A stretch of DNA of 64,000 nt from Streptomyces sp. NBC_00670 (GCF_036226765.1 NZ_CP109017.1:3792501-3856500), one strand, 5' to 3'; counted from the first letter of the stretch, positions 32,048 to 41,246 are shown. Program-made: numbers and translations. Notes: generated from the letters alone by a model not told the origin.

Positions 32048-35000
32048 CTACGGCTCGGGGAGCGCCGGCAGCGGCGGGTCCCCGGCGCGGTGGCGGACCA
32101 CCGCGGCCCAGGACGCCTCCGGTTCGGTGGCGAGGGCGGCACGGGCGCCGGTGAGGTGGTCCACGGCGCCGTCGGGCCGCCGCCCCCGGGCCACCGTCAC
32201 GGCCGTACCGGTGAAGGTGCGCAGGAGCGTCGCGCCGAGCGCGAGGTAGGCGCGGACCTGGGCGACGACACGGGCCGTCTCGTACTCGTCCGGCGGTACG
32301 GCGGGCACCCGGCCCAGCGCCGCCTCCCAGTCGTCCGCCGCCGCCGGTCCCTGCGCCACGTCGGCGATCCAGCGGGCGACGGCGGGCGCGGTCGCGCCCT
32401 CCAGGCCGGCCGCGTGCCGGGTCTGCGCGGAGAGCACGGCCCGGGCGTCGTCCTCGATCATCCGCTCCGCCAGCCGGGGAAGCCCGGTGAGCTGGTCGAG
32501 CGCGCGGTGCGTGGCCAGGCTCATCACCGCGCGCAGCAGATCGCGGGGCAGCCCGCCGGAGAGGATCTGGCACAGCCACAGGAACGGGTCGGGCAGCCAG
32601 ACGCCCCGCAGTTCGAGCAGTTCCCGGGCCTGCGCGAGGTCGAGCGGACGGACGGCGACGACCCGGTCGAAGGCGCTGTCGAAGACGGTCCGCACGTCGA
32701 GCAGGTGCCGGCCGAAGGCGGTGAGCGCGTCCTCGGAGACGGCGACGAGGAAGTGGCAGCCCCGGATGCCGAAGACGGCCTTGAGGTCGTTGAGGAAGCG
32801 TTCGGCCTCCTGCGCGCTGCCGACCTTGTCCAGCTCGTCGATCCCGATGACGACCCGCCCACCGAGCGCCCGCCGCTCCAGCGCCACCTGGTCCAGCAAC
32901 TCCCGGAACCGGCTCACCAGTTCCGGGTAGGTGAGCAGCTGCCGGGTGTGCTGGGTCTGCCCGGCGTCGGAGACCTGCAGCCCGCCGGGCAGGGCGAGCT
33001 GTGCGGTGCGGCCGTGCTGGTACGTCAACTGGTAGTGCAGCAGCCGGAGATGCGCGGCGGCCGAGGCCTCGGCGCCGCCGCGCGGGGTGCCGCGGCGGCG
33101 GCGGTCGGGCCCGGTGAACGGGGCGAGCGACCAGCCGACGCCGACGGCGACGAGCAGCACGCCGGCCGCGACGAGCAGGGCGTGCGGGTGGCCGGTGACC
33201 CGGTGGGCGGCGGAGGCCAACTGCGGCCGGAACAGTGTGCCGAGGACGACGGCGAGGCCCGCGAGGGTGGTGACGGCGGCGCCGATCCGGTGCAGCAGCG
33301 CGGCGCGGCGGCCCGGGACGGGACCGGGGCGCCCGTCGGCACCGGGCGCCTCCCCGGTGATCGCGCGGCACACCTCGGCGAACAGGTGGATGAGGAACTC
33401 GCGGGGGTCGTACGAGGTCGGCGCGGGCACGAGGACGAGCAGGTCGTCGGCGGCCGAGGTGGGCCCCGGTGTGCAGAACCGCTGCATCAGGCTGGACTTG
33501 CCCGCGCCGCGCGGCCCGCTGATCCCGATGCTGGCGCTGTCGAGTTCGCGCAGGTGGTAGTCGATCTCGGCGGTGGCGGAGGTGCCGACGAACTGGTCGG
33601 AGCGGCGGCTCCCGGTGAGCCGGGAGGGATCGACGGTGGGCAGCACGGGCACGGCGGAGGTGTCGTCCCCGGCCCGCAGCGACCCCCGCAGCAGCGGCAT
33701 CAGCCCGTCCCGCGCGACGGCGGTCAGCCAGTCCTGCCGCGCCTGCCGCGCGGCGTCCCGGTACCGGGGCTCCGACGCCTCGGGCCAGTCGTCGGGGTCC
33801 TCACTGCGGGCGGCGCGGGCGCGGGTGGCGTAGGGGCGGGCGTAGAGCCAGGCGAGGGCGAGGAGGAGGGCGAGGGTGCCGGCGGTGTACAGGACGTAGG
33901 GGCGGACGTGGTCGGGTACGAGGGGCGGCAGCAGCGCCAGCCCGATGAGGCTAAGGCCGCCGAAAAGCATCAATCGTTCACCGATCGGAGGGGCAGTCGA
34001 CCGGGTCGGCACGTGGGGGACGACCAGCCTCCATCTGGGTAGGAGAAGGAAATCCCCGATACGCCCGACCAGTCCAAAGAAGGCCACCGGAATACCCAGC
34101 GCGATAAGCGCTGATTGGGACATGCCGCCGGGGGCCCCTGCCCCGGGGCCGGTGGAGAAGGCCACAACTGCCGCAACCATCGAGCCGGCTTCGTACCACC
34201 CTGCGGTGGCCGGCCGCGCCCACCGGGGCCCGCGCAGCGACTCGGTCATCCGCCGGCGCGCCTGCCGGTAGCGCTCGTACGCGGACCGGCCGGCGTCCGC
34301 GACCGTGCGCAGCTCGTTGTCGAGGACGGAGCCGACGCGGTCTCCGAACCGGTCCGCCTCCCATTCGTACGTCTCCGCGTCACCGTCCGCCGTGTAGGTC
34401 AGGTAAGCGACGGCCTCCGGCAGGGCGACGGTCTCCGCCCGGATCTCCGCGGCCGCGAGCTGCACGGCCCGTACGTGGGGCAGCCGGTGCGCACCTCCGG
34501 TGGCCAGCGCGGTGCGGACCAGGTCGTTGCGGAACGCGTGGCAACCCCGGCCGTAGCCGTCGGCGCGGGCGAGCAGGCCGTGCGTCTCCGCCGACGCAAG
34601 GAACCGGCCCAGGAACACCGGGAGGTCCCCGCTGAGGACGAAGCGGAGATGGGTCAGCCGGTACCGTCCCCAGGCGGTGCCGACGAGGAGGGTGAAGGCG
34701 AACACGCCTGACGGCAGGGCGATACGGACGTACCACGGCAGTGTCTGCCAGCCACCACCGTCCGTGGTGAGGGCCGCGGGGAGGCAGAAGAGCACGGTGA
34801 ACGCGCAGGCATTGGCCAGTGCCACCCGTCCGTTGACGCGCAGGTCACCCGTTGTCCGGCCCGTGGCAGGTTCGGTGTCCGAGCGCGTGGCGACGACGAC
34901 GTATCCGGCGCACAGGCAGGCGGCGACGAGGACGAGACCGGAGGGCGAGGACAGCACCGGGGGCCGGGCACTCGGGAAGTCGGCCAGGGACGCACCCCAC

Positions 35001-36427
35001 ACGCACCCGTACGCCACCGCCGCCGCGCCCACGGCACGGAGCACCCGGGGACGCAGCAGTCGTACGGGTGCGCTGCGCACGTGCGGGGTGAACAGCAGGA
35101 AGGACACGGCCAGCAGTGTCCAGGCGAGCCGTCCGCCGAAGCGGCCGTCGGCGACGAACGTCAACGACAGCGGAACACCCACCAGCACCACCGCGAGCGC
35201 CGCCCACAGCTTCCGCGAGCCGTACTTCTGCGCCATCCGCCACCACAGCAGCAGCCCGTCGTCCTCGCCGCCCATTGCGTCGGTGAGAAGTTCCAGGCGC
35301 TGCCGCCGGTTGCTGCCGCTGTCGCCCTCGATGGTCGCCGTCGGGTCGGCGGTGTCGAGGACCCGTTGCCGAATCGCGTCCTCGTCGGGGAAGCGGTCGC
35401 CGGTCAGTTCGGCGGGGTCGCGGAGGCTCGGGTCCGCGTAACCGCTGACCGCGAGGGAGAGCAGCCAGGGGGAGGAGAGGGCGTGGGCCAGGGGGCCGTC
35501 CGGGTGTGCCCCCAGGGCGCGCACGACGGGCGTCCAGCGGTCCCCGCCCACGGTGGTGAGGTGGCTCGCGACCGTGGGGGCCGGGAGCGGACCCAGCTCC
35601 ACCGCGAACCCGATGGTCCGCTGCCGCCTCACCTCGGGCGCCTCCCCGCGGGAGGTCACGACGTGGCCCTCGGAGCGGGACAGCCACCCCCGCAGCTGGG
35701 TCGCGGCCGTGTCGCGCTGCGGCGCGGGGATCGCGTCGAACCCGTCGAGGACGGGCAGGATCCGCCCCAAGGTCACCAGGGGCCGTACCTCGCTCTCCTC
35801 CAGGCGGTAGCGCCCGGCGAGCGCGGAGACGAACCACTCCTGCACGCCCGTGGTGGCCGGGTCCCAGGTGGAGAGGTCGGCCAGGACCGGCACGGGTTCG
35901 CCGTCCTGGTGATTCTCCGCCCGGTCCAGGACGAAGCGGTGGGCGGCGGTGGTCTTGCCCGAGCCGGGTGGCCCCACGAGGACGACCCGCCTGCGGCTTC
36001 GGGTTCGGTGCAGTTCCGCCAGGCTCCAGTACACCGTCGTTCCGGAGAGGGCATTCGGCCGGCCGTCCGGGCCCGGGACGATCAGCGGCGGGGAGAGCAC
36101 TCCCTCCAGCCGCCGCAGCGCGTCGGACTCGACGACGCGGACCTGGGACAGGAGGTGTGCGTCCAGCTGGTGCGGGAGCGAGCGGCGCATGAGGAGCGGG
36201 GCGGACCTCCGCCGGAACAGGCCCCGGAACAGGAGGGTCCCGGACACCACCGCCCCGCCGAGCGCCGTCACCGCGACGACCGTGCCCACCGACGCCGACA
36301 GCCGGGGTCCGCTCAGATACAGCGCAGTCAATCCGACGACGACCAGCGCCGCCCACCCCGCGACCAGACCCCGGCGCGAAACCCCGCGCCCCTCCCCCGA
36401 GTTCACCACCGGCGCATCATCGCGCAC
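32048..36427 (-). CDS. Giant membrane protein: NACHT-like NTPase fused to KAP-like NTPase
   Basis: The 1459-residue product starts at a GTG at 36427 without a strong ribosome site, so the start is tentative. Two membrane helices (about 21-40, 45-68) precede a first P-loop NTPase with Walker A GPPGSGKTT (152-160) and Walker B ILPVLDGFDAIP (D228, D231), as in NACHT/STAND proteins. About eight membrane segments follow (about 400-620 and 780-890). A second P-loop NTPase has Walker A GPRGAGKSS (about residue 970) and Walker B VVIGIDELDKVG (about 1190). Two membrane helices are inserted between these two motifs, the diagnostic feature of KAP NTPases (Kidins220, PifA). It converges on the SBP gene with 12 bases between stops. 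A switch or scaffold for the adjacent caspase is the likely role, by inference. Confidence 0.82.
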   Translation of the reverse strand: MRDDAPVVNSGEGRGVSRRGLVAGWAALVVVGLTALYLSGPRLSASVGTVVAVTALGGAVVSGTLLFRGLFRRRSAPLLMRRSLPHQLDAHLLSQVRVVESDALRRLEGVLSPPLIVPGPDGRPNALSGTTVYWSLAELHRTRSRRRVVLVGPPGSGKTTAAHRFVLDRAENHQDGEPVPVLADLSTWDPATTGVQEWFVSALAGRYRLEESEVRPLVTLGRILPVLDGFDAIPAPQRDTAATQLRGWLSRSEGHVVTSRGEAPEVRRQRTIGFAVELGPLPAPTVASHLTTVGGDRWTPVVRALGAHPDGPLAHALSSPWLLSLAVSGYADPSLRDPAELTGDRFPDEDAIRQRVLDTADPTATIEGDSGSNRRQRLELLTDAMGGEDDGLLLWWRMAQKYGSRKLWAALAVVLVGVPLSLTFVADGRFGGRLAWTLLAVSFLLFTPHVRSAPVRLLRPRVLRAVGAAAVAYGCVWGASLADFPSARPPVLSSPSGLVLVAACLCAGYVVVATRSDTEPATGRTTGDLRVNGRVALANACAFTVLFCLPAALTTDGGGWQTLPWYVRIALPSGVFAFTLLVGTAWGRYRLTHLRFVLSGDLPVFLGRFLASAETHGLLARADGYGRGCHAFRNDLVRTALATGGAHRLPHVRAVQLAAAEIRAETVALPEAVAYLTYTADGDAETYEWEADRFGDRVGSVLDNELRTVADAGRSAYERYRQARRRMTESLRGPRWARPATAGWYEAGSMVAAVVAFSTGPGAGAPGGMSQSALIALGIPVAFFGLVGRIGDFLLLPRWRLVVPHVPTRSTAPPIGERLMLFGGLSLIGLALLPPLVPDHVRPYVLYTAGTLALLLALAWLYARPYATRARAARSEDPDDWPEASEPRYRDAARQARQDWLTAVARDGLMPLLRGSLRAGDDTSAVPVLPTVDPSRLTGSRRSDQFVGTSATAEIDYHLRELDSASIGISGPRGAGKSSLMQRFCTPGPTSAADDLLVLVPAPTSYDPREFLIHLFAEVCRAITGEAPGADGRPGPVPGRRAALLHRIGAAVTTLAGLAVVLGTLFRPQLASAAHRVTGHPHALLVAAGVLLVAVGVGWSLAPFTGPDRRRRGTPRGGAEASAAAHLRLLHYQLTYQHGRTAQLALPGGLQVSDAGQTQHTRQLLTYPELVSRFRELLDQVALERRALGGRVVIGIDELDKVGSAQEAERFLNDLKAVFGIRGCHFLVAVSEDALTAFGRHLLDVRTVFDSAFDRVVAVRPLDLAQARELLELRGVWLPDPFLWLCQILSGGLPRDLLRAVMSLATHRALDQLTGLPRLAERMIEDDARAVLSAQTRHAAGLEGATAPAVARWIADVAQGPAAADDWEAALGRVPAVPPDEYETARVVAQVRAYLALGATLLRTFTGTAVTVARGRRPDGAVDHLTGARAALATEPEASWAAVVRHRAGDPPLPALPEP

Positions 36428-36477
36428 CCGGTGGCCGAAGGCCCAGGAATCCGGGCGGATTCAGTGCCCGGCGGCGG

Positions 36478-36672
36478 TCACCGGCCCGTGGCCGAGACCC
36501 CCGACACGCCCGGCACCCCCGACACCCCCGTGTCGTCCACCTGGTGCACCGTCGTCGTGCCGTCGTCGCCCGCGCGGGCCGGGCCCGCGTTGGCGGCCAG
36601 GAGCAGGGCGGTGACGGCGATGAGCGCGGCGCCGAGTCCTCTGACGTATCGCGCGGACGTGCCTCGGGTCAT
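36478..36672 (-). CDS. Short secreted peptide
   Basis: The ATG at 36672 with GAGG upstream gives 64 residues. There is a clear signal peptide (YVRGLGAALIAVTALLLAANAGPARA), cut after ARA at about residue 34. The 30-residue mature tail contains VDDTGVSGVPGVSGVSATG, a small repeat of Gly/Val/Ser. No known family is recognised. It is divergent from the XRE-TPR gene, across the operator-like repeat at 36758, and lies 50 bases upstream of the NACHT-KAP gene on the same strand. Confidence 0.6.
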   Translation of the reverse strand: MTRGTSARYVRGLGAALIAVTALLLAANAGPARAGDDGTTTVHQVDDTGVSGVPGVSGVSATGR

Positions 36673-36757
36673 GGGGAACCTCGCAAGGTCGGCGGGCGTA
36701 CGGCGGGCGGCGGCGGCCGGACGACGGCGCTGGCGTCGGCGTCGCATGACAGTGCTT

Positions 36758-36787
36758 CGTTAAGCGTGTTTAATACGGCGCTTAACG
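36758..36787. promoter_or_regulatory. Operator-like inverted repeat upstream of the XRE-TPR gene
   Basis: Perfect 9-base arms CGTTAAGCG (36758-36766) and CGCTTAACG (36779-36787) are separated by 12 bases, so their centres are 21 bases apart, about two helical turns. A third TTTAA lies in the spacer. The block is A+T-rich and ends 49 bases before the GTG start of the regulator gene, suggesting autoregulation and control of the divergent secreted peptide. Confidence 0.75.
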
Positions 36788-36836
36788 TAGAGCCTGTGGG
36801 AGCCTGACCACAAGGGATCCAGGGGGAGTTGGGGCT

Positions 36837-38210
36837 GTGGGAGAACACGCGGCGGGGGAGCAGGAGGACCGTGACCGGCCGGAGGTGATCGGCCGCCGGG
36901 TGCAGCGGCTGCGCACCGCGCGCGGGCTGACCCAGCGGCAGCTCGCGGAGCCCGCGTACACCCCCGCGTACATCTCCACCCTGGAGGCCGGCCGGGTGCG
37001 CGCCTCGGACCCGGCGCTGCGGCACATCGCGGAGCGGCTGGGCGTGGCCTTCGAGGAGCTGGCCACCGGACGCCCGCCCCACCTGGCCACCGATCTGCGG
37101 CTGCGGCTGACCGACGCGCAGCGGGCGCTGGCCACCGGGGAGGCGTCGGTGGCGGCCGAGCGGTACGCCGCGCTGCTCGCCGAGGCGGAGGAGCACGCGC
37201 TCCCCGCCGAGCGGGCCGCCGCACTGCTCGGGCTCGGCGAGTGCGCCATGGACACCGGTGACGTCACCGAGGCGCGCGAGTTCTTCGAGCGGTCCGAACG
37301 GTGTCTGACGGACGCGGGGGCGCCGTTGCCGGCCCGGGTCCCGGCGGTGCGCGGCCGGGCGGTCGCCCACTATCTGGCGGGTGAACTGCGGTATGCCTGC
37401 TATCTGTTGGAGACGACTCTCGACGAGCTGAACCGGTCCGGGCTGCACGATCCGGACGCGCTGCTGCTGCTGTACGCGAGCGCGATCGGGCCGTACATGG
37501 ACATGGGCACGCACGCGCGGGCCGCGCAGGCCGCCGAGTTCGCGCTCGCGCTCGCCCCGCAGGTCGAGGACCCGGCGCTGCTCGCCCGGATGCACCGCTC
37601 GGTGGCCCGCACGCTGATCGCCGAGGGCCGTATCGCCGAGGCCGACACCTCGCTGGCCAAGGCCGCCGAGCTCTACCGTCAGCTCCAGATCCGCACGGAG
37701 CTGGCCAACTGCCACTGGATGCGCGGGTATCTGTACGCGCAGGACGGCAGGCTGGAGCGGGCGGAGAGCGAGCTGCGGGAGGCGCTCGCGATGCTGTCGG
37801 AGAAGCGGGCCGCGCTCTACAGCAGCCAGGTCGCGGTGGAACTGGCCGACGTCCTGCACCGGCGGGAGCGGTCCGAGGAGGCGTCGGAGCTGCTGCACGG
37901 CGTCCTCGGCGGCCTCTCCCCCGAGCGCGGCGCCGTGCACGCGGCCGCCGCGCACCGGCTGCTCGGCATCATCGCGGAGGACGCCCGCGACACCGACACC
38001 GCCGAGGAGCACTACGTGCGCGCACTCAGCCTGCTGGAACGCGCGGGCGCCGCCGGCGATCTGGCCGACCTGTGCCGCCTGCTGGGCGATCTGCTGCGCC
38101 GCACCAACCGTGTGGAGGCCGCCCTGGACGCCTATCGCACCGGCCTCGGCCACCGCACCGCCCCCGGCACCACCACCCTGGGCCCGGCCCCGGCCCAGCC
38201 CCCGCTGTAG
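36837..38210 (+). CDS. XRE-family regulator with C-terminal TPR domain
   Basis: A GTG start with GGGGGAG upstream gives 457 residues. The N-terminal helix-turn-helix (IGRRVQRLRTARGLTQRQLAEPAYTPAYISTLEAGR, about 16-51) is followed by roughly 390 residues of helical TPR repeats (AERYAALLAEAEEHALPAERAAALLGLGECAMDTGDVTEAREFFERSE and similar). This is the layout of peptide-sensing RRNPP-like or stress-type regulators common in Streptomyces. The neighbouring small secreted peptide (36478-36672) could be a cognate signal; that link is speculative. Confidence 0.87.
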   Translation: MGEHAAGEQEDRDRPEVIGRRVQRLRTARGLTQRQLAEPAYTPAYISTLEAGRVRASDPALRHIAERLGVAFEELATGRPPHLATDLRLRLTDAQRALATGEASVAAERYAALLAEAEEHALPAERAAALLGLGECAMDTGDVTEAREFFERSERCLTDAGAPLPARVPAVRGRAVAHYLAGELRYACYLLETTLDELNRSGLHDPDALLLLYASAIGPYMDMGTHARAAQAAEFALALAPQVEDPALLARMHRSVARTLIAEGRIAEADTSLAKAAELYRQLQIRTELANCHWMRGYLYAQDGRLERAESELREALAMLSEKRAALYSSQVAVELADVLHRRERSEEASELLHGVLGGLSPERGAVHAAAAHRLLGIIAEDARDTDTAEEHYVRALSLLERAGAAGDLADLCRLLGDLLRRTNRVEAALDAYRTGLGHRTAPGTTTLGPAPAQPPL

Positions 38211-38373
38211 CCGGGCGGAGGCCGTCGCCCGGCTGTACGGGGCCTGTGACGCGTGACACGTGACGGTGCTGCGGATTTTGCCTGCTCTTTAGGCGCTTCC
38301 GCGCGACGCGTCCGTATCTCTGGGCGTCCGGCTCCGCCCGCGGTGGAGCGATGACGCGAGCAGGAGAGGTGCC

Positions 38374-39135
38374 ATGGGCATTTCACGTAGCGCGGCGGGA
38401 ACCCTCTTCGTCGGAGGTGCCCTCGCCCTCACCATGGCGGCGATCGCCTACCCCACCATGCTGGGGTTCCAGACGACGGCCTCCCAGTCGAGCCGCGTGA
38501 TCGCCAACCCCCCCAGCGGGCCGCTGACCGAGGCCGACCGGGACTTCGTGGTGAAGGTGCGCGCGGCCGGGCTGTGGGAACTGCCCGCCGGTGAACTCGC
38601 CCTGCAGAAGGGCACCACCGAGGCCGTACGGACCGCCGGTCAGCACCTGGTCAACGGGCACGCCACCCTCGACGAGGCCGACCGCCGGGTCGCCCAGCAG
38701 CTGAACATCGCGCTGCCCAACCAGGCCAGTCCGCAGCAGCAGGGCTTCGTGGCGACGCTCAAGTCCGACAAGGGCAAGCAGTTCGACTCCGACCTCGCCA
38801 ACATCCTGCGGGTCACCCACGGGCAGATCTTCTCGACCATCGCCAAGATCCGGGCCAACACCGAGAACACGCTGGTCCGTCAGCTCGCCAACCAGGCCAA
38901 CATCACCGTCCTGGACCACATCACGATTCTCGAGGCGACGGGGCTGGTCAACTTCAACCAGGTGCTGTTCCAGGAGACGACGCCGCCGAAGCTCTCCCAG
39001 GACCAGCTCACCCCGCCGCCCGCGCAGCCGGGCACGGCCGTGCAGCCGCTGACGCCGCCGCCGAATTTCACTCCCCCGGCCACGGTCATCCCGGCGACCC
39101 CGGGCGCCGGGAACGTCACCAAGCCGGCGGGCTGA
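38374..39135 (+). CDS. DUF4142-domain exported protein
   Basis: The ATG has AGGAGAGG upstream and gives 253 residues. An N-terminal hydrophobic helix (about 8-28) serves as a signal or anchor. The DUF4142 helical-bundle domain (about 52-190) shows LTEADRDFVVKVRAAGLWELPAGELALQKG, GQHLVNGHATLDEADRRVAQQLN and VLDHITILEATGLV. The Pro/Thr-rich tail (about 200-253) probably spans or contacts the wall. The fold resembles ferritin-like four-helix bundles. It is thought to be extracytoplasmic; its function is unknown. It ends before a bidirectional terminator. Confidence 0.87.
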   Translation: MGISRSAAGTLFVGGALALTMAAIAYPTMLGFQTTASQSSRVIANPPSGPLTEADRDFVVKVRAAGLWELPAGELALQKGTTEAVRTAGQHLVNGHATLDEADRRVAQQLNIALPNQASPQQQGFVATLKSDKGKQFDSDLANILRVTHGQIFSTIAKIRANTENTLVRQLANQANITVLDHITILEATGLVNFNQVLFQETTPPKLSQDQLTPPPAQPGTAVQPLTPPPNFTPPATVIPATPGAGNVTKPAG

Positions 39136-39147
39136 GCCGGGGAATGA

Positions 39148-39176
39148 GCCGGGGGCCGGTGTCCTCGGCCCCCGGC
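39148..39176. terminator. Bidirectional terminator at the end of the eCIS operon
   Basis: A perfect 10-base stem (GCCGGGGGCC with its complement) closes a 9-base loop between the DUF4142 gene and the last eCIS-operon gene, which converge. It can serve both strands. Confidence 0.8.
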
Positions 39177-39180
39177 GTCT

Positions 39181-40614
39181 TCAGGAGCCGCTCGCGTTCG
39201 ACGGGCCGAAGAACTCGATCTCGGCCAGCGCCACCTGCTTCTTGCTGGAGAACGCGTACGACGACTCGATGGTGAAGCGGACGGCGACGACGTCCCGGGC
39301 GCGGAAGGCGCGGCGCTGGGCGCCGGCCGCCTGGTCGAGGTTGAGCGTCCGGGTGGTCGTGCGCCCGTCGGCCGTGGTGATCCGGGCCTCGACGAGGTGC
39401 GGCAGGGCGGACTGGTTGAGCTGGTCGGCGTGGGTGGAGACGCCCGAGGTGATGAGCAGGTCCAGCAGCCGCGTGGGCTGCGCGAAGCGCGCCTCCACCC
39501 ACTCGCCCTTGCCGGACTCCACCACGCCCGGGCCCCACCAGGTGTTGTTGAGCTTGTCGAAGACGAGCTCCGGCTTGTGGCCCGGGTACGAACGGGAGGC
39601 GCGGACACCGTCCGGCGAGAGCGGGGCGCGCTTGGCGAAGTGGTCGCGGGTGGCCTGGACGCCCTTGGGGATCTGGAAGCAGGCGAAGACCAGACCGGTC
39701 AGCACGAGCGCGGCCACCACCCAGGTCAGGACCCGGTCGAAGGTGCGGCGCAGGCGCGGGCGGTCGCCCGCCCAGGGTGCCTCGCGGTTCTGGAAGTCCG
39801 TGATCCGGCGCCACCACGGGCGGTGGGCCGGGGCCGTGTGGCCGTCGCCGGCCAGGGGCATGGCGCAGCGGACGCAGTAGTGGCGGTCCGGGTGGTTGGG
39901 CGTGGAGCACCAGGGGCAGGGCGGGCCGCCCTGTGCGCCGGGGGCGTGCCCGGGGGCGCGCACCTCGGGGCGGTCGGCCACGGGGACGCCGGGCAGCACC
40001 GGGGCGACGTTCGGCTGTGGGGCGGTGCGGGGGCCGGGGTCGTCGACGGGGACCAGCAGCGAGCGGGCCCGGTCGGACAGGGCGTCGGGTGCGGGGGCCG
40101 GGGCTGCCGGGGTGGGGGTGGCCGGGGTGGGGATGGTGTCGTAGATGTCCTCGACGTCCCCGGTGGAGCCCGTGCCGCCGGTGGCCCCGGGACCGCCGGT
40201 GTCCGCGGAGTCCCCGGCGTCCTCCCCGTCCGGGGAGCCCGGGATGGGCGGCCCGTCCAGGTACTCGGGGGCTCCGGGGGCCGCGGCGGCCGCCCCGGAG
40301 GGCTCGGCGGACTCGGGCCTGCGGGTCAGGAGCGGGTCGGCGGGGTCGGCCCGGGAGAAGGCGTCCCAGGTCGGGTCGCCGGAGCGGGTGTCGGTCGCCG
40401 CGGCGCCGGCCGCCGGTGCGGGGCGGGCGTCCGGTGCGGGGCGGGTCGGCAGCGCGGGGCGGGCCGGGCGGGCGGTGCCGGCCGGGCGTGCGGTGGCGCC
40501 GGCGCTGTCCGTGCCGGCGCGGTCGGTCCAGCTCAGTACGGCACCGCAGCCGTCGCAGAAGGACTGGCCCGGTTCCGCGCGGGTGCCGCACTCGGCGCAG
40601 TTCTGGGTGGTCAT
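39181..40614 (-). CDS. Zinc-ribbon membrane protein with C-terminal discoidin-like (NADase-type glycan-binding) domain
   Basis: The ATG at 40614 overlaps the stop of the tail-protein gene by four bases, so this is the last gene of the injection-system operon. The product has 477 residues. An N-terminal zinc ribbon (C6, C9, C20, C23) is followed by a Pro/Ala-rich linker, then a second zinc ribbon (CPWCSTPNHPDRHYCVRC, about 232-249). One membrane helix (about 294-314) leads to an outside domain containing VFDKLNNTWWGPGVVESGKGEWVEARFAQPTRLL. That pattern fits galactose-binding/discoidin folds described as NADase-type glycan-binding. It could anchor the injection apparatus or sense glycans at the envelope; by position it is eCIS-associated. 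Confidence 0.78.
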   Translation of the reverse strand: MTTQNCAECGTRAEPGQSFCDGCGAVLSWTDRAGTDSAGATARPAGTARPARPALPTRPAPDARPAPAAGAAATDTRSGDPTWDAFSRADPADPLLTRRPESAEPSGAAAAAPGAPEYLDGPPIPGSPDGEDAGDSADTGGPGATGGTGSTGDVEDIYDTIPTPATPTPAAPAPAPDALSDRARSLLVPVDDPGPRTAPQPNVAPVLPGVPVADRPEVRAPGHAPGAQGGPPCPWCSTPNHPDRHYCVRCAMPLAGDGHTAPAHRPWWRRITDFQNREAPWAGDRPRLRRTFDRVLTWVVAALVLTGLVFACFQIPKGVQATRDHFAKRAPLSPDGVRASRSYPGHKPELVFDKLNNTWWGPGVVESGKGEWVEARFAQPTRLLDLLITSGVSTHADQLNQSALPHLVEARITTADGRTTTRTLNLDQAAGAQRRAFRARDVVAVRFTIESSYAFSSKKQVALAEIEFFGPSNASGS

Positions 40615-41183
40615 TTCTCCGGTTTCCTTTCGGCGGCGGTCACCTGAACCGTGTAGGGCATGTGGGCGGGGCGCGTGGCCGCGACGAGGGCGTCGAGGCG
40701 GTGCGCGTCCGCGGGGGTGGGATCCGGCAGCCGCAGGTGGACGTGGAGCCGGGGGCGGGGGGCGCCGGGGACGGGGCCGAGGGGGCGGGCGCTCCACGCG
40801 GCGGCGCCGCTCTCGGTGATCTCCGGCTCGGCACCGAACGCGAGCCGGACGGCTTCGGCGAGGCCGCGCCGGGTGCCGCGGACGCGGTGCAGGTACGCGG
40901 CGGCGGCGACGGCCGCGCGCAGCCGGGGTTCCGGCTGGGGACGGCCGGGGTCGGTGCCGTCGGTCTCGGCGCCGACCCAGCCGGCGAGCCAGCCGACGAA
41001 GTCCACGGGGGCGAGGGCCGGGTCGAAGTAGGCGTCGAGGCAGTCGAGGACGTTGAGGATCGGGGCGAGGACTTCGTCGAGGCCGGCGACGAAGCGCTGG
41101 GCGAGGTCGTCGTCGGCGAAGACGGCGGGCAGGTTGAGCCCCAGCGGAGCGGACGACCCGAGCCCGTCGACGGACCCCCTCAT
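40611..41183 (-). CDS. Tail protein I-like eCIS baseplate component
   Basis: The ATG at 41183 with GGGGAGGT upstream gives 190 residues. The sequence (FVAGLDEVLAPILNVLDCLDAYFDPALAPVDFVGWLAGWVGAE, then RRGLAEAVRLAFGAEPEITE and TRPAHMPYTVQV) fits the phage P2 gpI/Afp12-type family that joins the baseplate wedge. It follows the baseplate J gene after 256 bases containing a dispersed repeat. It is coupled to the zinc-ribbon gene downstream. Confidence 0.8.
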   Translation of the reverse strand: MRGSVDGLGSSAPLGLNLPAVFADDDLAQRFVAGLDEVLAPILNVLDCLDAYFDPALAPVDFVGWLAGWVGAETDGTDPGRPQPEPRLRAAVAAAAYLHRVRGTRRGLAEAVRLAFGAEPEITESGAAAWSARPLGPVPGAPRPRLHVHLRLPDPTPADAHRLDALVAATRPAHMPYTVQVTAAERKPEK

Positions 41184-41246
41184 GGGGTACCTCCCCGTGA
41201 CACGGCCCGTGCGCCCTCCGGGCAGGGGACTTCTGCGCGTGCGCGG

